This document shows positions 43,164-46,036 of a stretch of 46,036 nucleotides of DNA, in pieces (the stretch's first letter is position 1; every line of letters begins with the position of its first letter). Position numbers and translations under genes: made by a program. The stretch comes from Muribaculaceae bacterium. Lineage in GTDB: Bacteria; Bacteroidota; Bacteroidia; Bacteroidales; Muribaculaceae. The notes beneath the pieces are model-generated. The model saw only the letters and a program-made list of their open reading frames with translations, was not told the origin of the DNA and made no database searches. The stretch spans positions 1 through 46,036 of the forward strand of contig JAGANS010000085.1 in the NCBI GenBank assembly GCA_017624155.1, read 5' to 3'.

Positions 43164-44086
43164 GTGAATTCATGGCTTCGTGGCAGTCTGACCGGCCATA
43201 TATCGAAGCGCATACGAGCGGCTCGACAGGGACCCCTAAGACCATACTACTGCCCAAAGCCGATATGCGCGTGTCGGCCGAGGCTACAAACCGCTTTTTC
43301 GGCATTGCGAAAGACTCGGTCCTTGCCATTCCTTTGTCGATGGATTATATCGCGGGAAAAATGATGGCAGTAAGAGCTGACGTGGCGGGATGCCGCCTTA
43401 TTGCAATGCCTGTTTCCAACACTGTCGTTGTAGATACGACCGTAGACTTACTTGCGATAGTGCCGCCGCAGGTCGAAAGTGTACTCTCTGACCCGGACAT
43501 AACCGACAAGGTGAGAAATATACTTGTGGGCGGTGGTCCGCTGTCCGCGTTGCGGACAGCAGCTCTCGCTGCATCGGGTATCCCTTCCTATTTGGGCTAT
43601 GGCATGACGGAGACATGCAGCCATGTGGCATTGCGGCGCATAGGACATGATAGCTGCTACCACGCCATGCCCGGTGTAACTTTCGATACCGACGACCGGG
43701 GATGCCTTGTGATAGTTTCTGACAAGTATTCATGGAAACGTCTCCCGACTAACGACGTCGCAGAAGTCCTGACGCCAACCACATTCAAATGGCTCGGGCG
43801 ATATGACAATGTCATCATTTCGGGTGGGCTGAAGCTACACCCCGAGGCAATCGAAGAAGATATACGGAAGCAGATACCCGACTTCCCGCCCTTTTATCTG
43901 GTCGGAGAGTCCGATGAGAAGTGGGGCGCCCGCCTTGTTATGGTAACCGAGGCAACCGCTGGCCATGTGACGGAGATGCTCGGACGCTGTGACATCGACC
44001 GCCGCAAATTGCCCAAGAGAATCATTTACGTAAAAAAATTGCCTCAGGCGGCCAATGGCAAACTGAGGCGTATAATTCATGAGTGA
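43151..44086 (+). CDS. menE: o-Succinylbenzoate-CoA ligase-like adenylating enzyme (MenE)
   Basis: The 311-residue protein is a compact acyl-adenylate ligase. Its motifs are EAHTSGSTGTPKTILLPK (P-loop, residues 19-36), YLGYGMTETCSHVALR, LGRYDNVIISGGLKLHPEAIEE, and the A10 lysine in LPQAANGKLRR near the C-terminus. It is shorter than typical MenE proteins (about 450-490 residues); the N-terminal subdomain is largely absent, as in related Bacteroidales. It makes o-succinylbenzoyl-CoA. Its final codons contain, on the other strand, the hairpin that probably terminates the Crp/Fnr gene (see the finding). Confidence 0.92.
   Translation: MASISEFMASWQSDRPYIEAHTSGSTGTPKTILLPKADMRVSAEATNRFFGIAKDSVLAIPLSMDYIAGKMMAVRADVAGCRLIAMPVSNTVVVDTTVDLLAIVPPQVESVLSDPDITDKVRNILVGGGPLSALRTAALAASGIPSYLGYGMTETCSHVALRRIGHDSCYHAMPGVTFDTDDRGCLVIVSDKYSWKRLPTNDVAEVLTPTTFKWLGRYDNVIISGGLKLHPEAIEEDIRKQIPDFPPFYLVGESDEKWGARLVMVTEATAGHVTEMLGRCDIDRRKLPKRIIYVKKLPQAANGKLRRIIHE
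44032..44069 (-). terminator. Intrinsic terminator of the Crp/Fnr gene, embedded in menE
   Basis: Beyond the Crp/Fnr stop (44094), the minus strand forms a 7-base-pair stem (GCCTCAG / CTGAGGC, plus 44041-44047 with 44063-44069) with an inner GCC/GGC stem around a three-base loop. It is followed by AATTTTTTTA from the A-run at 44032-44038. The hairpin lies in the menE codons for LPQAANGKLR. Confidence 0.75.
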
Positions 44087-44093
44087 AACGTGA

Positions 44094-44792
44094 TCAGCCG
44101 AATTTGCTGATCTTGCGCAGCTGGCCCTCGTTGATAATGCGTATGCGCCGGCCGTCGACAGTGATCAGATGCTCATCGACAAAGGTCGATAAAGTTCGGA
44201 TAGCATTGGCTGTAGTCATGTTTGACAGATTCGCCAGATCCTCACGCGACATATATATTTTCAATGTAGCCTCATCGTCCTCATAACCGTAATTTTCGCG
44301 CAATACCATCAATGCCTCGGCAAGCCGGCCGCGGATATGTTTCTGAGTGAGGTTGACAATACGTGTGTCCGAGCCGCCGAGATTGCGCGACAGTTCGCGA
44401 ATAAAGAACCATGCCAGCTGACGGTTTTTATCAATCATCGAGCGCACAAGTTCCAGCGGAATTGCACCAAGGGTAGAGGGCTCGAACGCAGCTGCACTCG
44501 ATACATACGGCTCATGGGCGAAATAAGCACGGTAACCGAAATATTGCACCGGGCGGATAAGCCGCAATATCTGCACACGCCCGCCGACTCCTTCCTTGAA
44601 CTTCTTTACCTTGCCCTTGAGAAGGTACCACAGAAATTCAGGCTCTTCGCCTTCGGCATATATGAATTGGTTTTTCTTAAAGGTCTGAATGTTGAAATTG
44701 TCGACAATCAGGCGCTTTTCATCGCCGTCAAGTATCGACCATATCTCAGCCATGTCTTCATGAATAACCTTTTCGATTGCTGACTTTATCAT
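44094..44792 (-). CDS. Crp/Fnr family transcriptional regulator
   Basis: The 232-residue protein has a cyclic-nucleotide-binding-type beta-roll (about residues 20-130, FIYAEGEEPEFLWYLLKGKVKKF), a long dimer helix, and a C-terminal winged helix (about 165-225) with YMSREDLANLSNMTTANAIRTLSTFVDEHLI as helix-turn-helix. There is no N-terminal cysteine cluster of the Fnr kind, and the phosphate-binding arginine motif of cAMP-binding Crp is not evident, so the ligand is unknown. It has a clear promoter (44840-44870), a dyad upstream (44883-44905) that may be an autoregulatory site, and a terminator inside menE. Confidence 0.93.
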   Translation of the reverse strand: MIKSAIEKVIHEDMAEIWSILDGDEKRLIVDNFNIQTFKKNQFIYAEGEEPEFLWYLLKGKVKKFKEGVGGRVQILRLIRPVQYFGYRAYFAHEPYVSSAAAFEPSTLGAIPLELVRSMIDKNRQLAWFFIRELSRNLGGSDTRIVNLTQKHIRGRLAEALMVLRENYGYEDDEATLKIYMSREDLANLSNMTTANAIRTLSTFVDEHLITVDGRRIRIINEGQLRKISKFG

Positions 44793-44839
44793 ATAGTGGG
44801 TGTGCTATCGGTTTATGCTTTACAACATGTATTATTGGG

Positions 44840-44870
44840 CAAAGATAAGTTTTTTTCACATATTTACAAA
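44840..44870 (-). promoter_or_regulatory. Promoter of the Crp/Fnr gene with both elements
   Basis: On the minus strand TTTG (plus 44867-44870) is followed after 19 bases by TATCTTTG (plus 44840-44847). The leader to ATG 44792 is about 40 bases. Confidence 0.72.
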
Positions 44871-44882
44871 GCGTTTACGACA

Positions 44883-44905
44883 AAATTTGATTTCTTGCCA
44901 AATTT
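44883..44905. promoter_or_regulatory. Inverted repeat centred between two divergent promoters
   Basis: AAATTTG and CAAATTT are perfect inverted repeats separated by 9 bases. The dyad lies 12 bases from the TTTG box of the Crp/Fnr promoter on one side and 12 bases from the CTTG box of the rightward promoter on the other. Size and symmetry suit a Crp/Fnr-family dimer, though the half-site spacing is one base longer than an E. coli FNR box. Confidence 0.5.
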
Positions 44906-44917
44906 TTAATGAACGCT

Positions 44918-44949
44918 CTTGCATATTTAAACTATCGTGCCTACCTTTG
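44918..44949 (+). promoter_or_regulatory. Rightward promoter of the candidate small RNA
   Basis: CTTG at 44918-44921 is followed after 20 bases by TACCTTTG at 44942-44949. No annotated-size gene lies downstream on this strand before a strong terminator at 45184-45224. Confidence 0.6.
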
Positions 44950-44955
44950 TGTTAT

Positions 44956-45230
44956 TAAAACAAACGGATGATAATCCACAAGTACATTGAAAATATTGCC
45001 GCATCAAAGTTGATTGGGAAACTCTTCAAATTATAATGAAATACCGAGACAATCTTAGCCGGACAATGGCGGGCCTCGATCAGGACTTGTCCTGATGCTT
45101 TATGCCGGAGGATTACAAAGGACGGCGAGAACTCAAATCCTGTCATATCGGAGTTTCATCGCATCCTTTGGTGTGGCCCCTACAAAGAGCGTGACGTTGA
45201 TAATTCATCGAAGTCACGCTCTTTAATTTT
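44956..45230 (+). ncRNA. Candidate structured small RNA, possibly with short open frames
   Basis: A promoter at 44918-44949 and a terminator at 45184-45224 define a transcript of about 270 bases in the 505-base gap between the Crp/Fnr gene and fba. Hairpins are visible at 44967-44978 (GGAT/ATCC), 45045-45078 (CGAG/CTCG with inner GCC/GGC), 45079-45096 (8-base-pair stem, 2-base loop) and 45109-45141 (6 base pairs). Three short open frames also exist: 44968-45036 (22 codons, MIIHKYIENIAAS...), 45036-45095 (19 codons) and 45095-45226 (43 codons), joined by TAATG and TGATG overlaps. The last ends inside the terminator stem, which argues against it being a real protein. I do not recognise the RNA family; it does not look like tmRNA, RNase P or SRP RNA. 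Confidence 0.45.
45184..45230 (+). terminator. Intrinsic terminator of the candidate small RNA
   Basis: A perfect 12-base-pair stem (AAAGAGCGTGAC / GTCACGCTCTTT, 45184-45195 with 45213-45224) is followed by TAATTTTG. The 17-base loop can form a small inner stem. Confidence 0.82.
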
Positions 45231-45246
45231 GTGGGTATACAAAAAT

Positions 45247-45277
45247 CAAGGGATACACCCTGCTGGGCATATCCCCT
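45247..45277 (-). terminator. Intrinsic terminator of fba
   Basis: Just beyond the fba stop the minus strand forms AGGGGATA...TATCCC-type pairing (plus 45250-45255 with 45270-45275) with an inner CCC/GGG stem, followed by TTGATTTTTG. The two terminators at 45184 and 45247 serve opposite strands. Confidence 0.75.
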
Positions 45278-45297
45278 GTGAATCGTATAATTATGTA

Positions 45298-46036
45298 TTA
45301 TTCGGCTTTGCCGGCGGAACCAAGCACATTAACGATCTTGTGCTTGTAGAGTTTCTCCATGTTGTCGCGGGCCGGGCCGAGATACTTGCGGGGATCGAAT
45401 TCAGCGGGCTTTTCGGCGAATACGCGGCGAACAGCTGCGGTCATGGCAAGGCGGCTGTCGGAGTCGATGTTAATCTTGCAGACAGCGCTCTTGGCAGCCT
45501 TGCGGAGCTGCTCTTCGGGGATACCGATAGCATCGGGGAGCTTGCCGCCGAACATGTTGATTGTGTCGACTTCTTCCTGAGGAACCGATGATGAGCCGTG
45601 GAGCACGATGGGGAAGCCGGGAAGTTTCTCCATAACAGCGTCGAGAACGTCGAATGCCAGTGGCGGGGGAACGAGCTTGCCATCGGCATTGCGTGTGCAC
45701 TGAGCGGGAGTGAACTTGTAAGCGCCGTGCGAGGTACCGATCGAGATAGCGAGGGAGTCGCAGCCTGTGCGGGTGGCAAAGTCAATTACTTCTTCGGGGT
45801 CGGTGTAGGTGTGGTGGTCAGACGATACTTCGTCTTCAACGCCGGCGAGTACGCCGAGTTCACCTTCGACTGTTACGTCAAACTGGTGTGCGTAGTCAAC
45901 TACTTTCTTGGTGAGGGCGACATTCTCCTCGTAGGGGAGGTGCGAGCCGTCGATCATAACCGACGAGAAGCCGAAGTCGATGCAGCTCTTGCAGAGCTCG
46001 AAGCTGTCACCATGGTCGAGGTGAAGCACAATCTGG
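45298..46036 (-). CDS. fba: Class II fructose-bisphosphate aldolase, 5' end outside window (partial)
   Basis: The frame is open to the right edge and gives about 246 residues of the C-terminal two-thirds. QIVLHLDHGDSFELCKSCIDFGFSSVMID carries the first zinc-binding His and catalytic Asp. SSVMIDGSHLPYEENV, TVEGELGVLAG (metal-binding Glu), SIGTSHGAYKF (zinc His) and IVLHGSSSVPQ (third His region) follow. It cleaves fructose-1,6-bisphosphate to two triose phosphates. The frame continues upstream of the GTG at 46029, which is an internal valine codon and not the start. Confidence 0.95.
   Translation of the reverse strand, partial: QIVLHLDHGDSFELCKSCIDFGFSSVMIDGSHLPYEENVALTKKVVDYAHQFDVTVEGELGVLAGVEDEVSSDHHTYTDPEEVIDFATRTGCDSLAISIGTSHGAYKFTPAQCTRNADGKLVPPPLAFDVLDAVMEKLPGFPIVLHGSSSVPQEEVDTINMFGGKLPDAIGIPEEQLRKAAKSAVCKINIDSDSRLAMTAAVRRVFAEKPAEFDPRKYLGPARDNMEKLYKHKIVNVLGSAGKAE

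Noticed and set aside
45128-45142. Segment resembling a tRNA T-arm (AACTCAAATCC)
   Set aside because: The flanking bases do not form the required 5-base-pair stem and no acceptor or anticodon arm can be built, so it is neither a tRNA nor a clear attachment site.
44955-45146. 63-codon frame on the minus strand in the Crp/Fnr-fba gap
   Set aside because: It opposes the promoter-to-terminator unit on the plus strand, has no promoter of its own, and the translation has no recognisable domain or signal peptide.
1-46036. Mobile elements, prophage, CRISPR or defence genes
   Set aside because: No transposase, integrase, long direct repeats, spacer arrays or abrupt base-composition change was seen; the window is chromosomal housekeeping and envelope genes.

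Overview
The window (about 46 kb, roughly 50% GC) is ordinary-looking chromosome from a member of the Bacteroidales. Family-level assignment is inference; gene content and GC would suit a gut Muribaculaceae-like organism. The evidence is a TonB-dependent receptor with an N-terminal carboxypeptidase-regulatory-like domain, a reverse rubrerythrin, class III fructose-1,6-bisphosphatase, an HU-CCDC81/SPOR protein, a five-gene-type menaquinone pathway, and repeated Bacteroidota-type promoters (TAnnTTTG at -7, TTTG about 19-21 bases upstream). No rRNA, tRNA, IS element, prophage or CRISPR array was seen.

Layout. 1-1262 (-): ECF sigma factor, a membrane protein placed like an anti-sigma factor, and a DUF4252-like secreted protein (cut by the window edge). 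1316-4499 (-): TonB-dependent receptor followed by a formate/nitrite channel. 4605-5156 (-): reverse rubrerythrin. 5319-6323 (+): mltG. 6331-7176 (-): TPR protein. 7300-10723 (+): HU/SPOR protein, nitroreductase, DUF2520 Rossmann protein, KdsC-like phosphatase, Maf. 10704-18081 (-): a long tightly packed operon ftsY-rimO-menF-SGNH-SGNH-MBOAT, combining protein targeting, ribosome modification, menaquinone synthesis and an O-acetylation module. 18210-19100 (+): EamA transporter. 19102-21120 (-): class III fbp. 21324-29406 (+): clpP-clpX, then recQ, a kinase/RapZ-C fusion, murU-like, pyrK, pyrD. 29428-32083 (-): mlaE-mlaF-holB. 32285-33810 (+): udk-lptB. 33807-36465 (-): an anaerobic ribonucleotide reductase locus in which nrdD is split by an in-frame stop, followed by nrdG. 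36676-39523 (-): Omp85-type outer-membrane protein and a phosphoethanolamine-transferase-like enzyme. 39596-44086 (+): menD-menB-menC-menE. 44094-44792 (-): Crp/Fnr regulator. 44793-45297: a 505-base gap with two divergent promoters, a centred dyad and a candidate small-RNA gene. 45298-46036 (-): class II fba, cut by the window edge.

How the genes work together. Much of the window serves the cell envelope (MltG, SGNH/MBOAT O-acetylation, MurNAc-recycling kinase plus uridylyltransferase, KdsC-like, LptB, MlaEF, Omp85, EptA-like) and anaerobic metabolism (menaquinone, NrdDG, formate/nitrite channel, rubrerythrin). The observations most worth a second look are: the 1-phosphate kinase fused to a RapZ C-terminal (amino-sugar-sensing) domain just upstream of a MurU-like gene; the in-frame TAA that separates the ATP-cone of NrdD from its catalytic part while the intervening codons still read as NrdD; a terminator for the Crp/Fnr gene embedded in the catalytic-motif codons of menE; and the structured small transcript with a perfectly centred dyad between its promoter and that of the Crp/Fnr gene.
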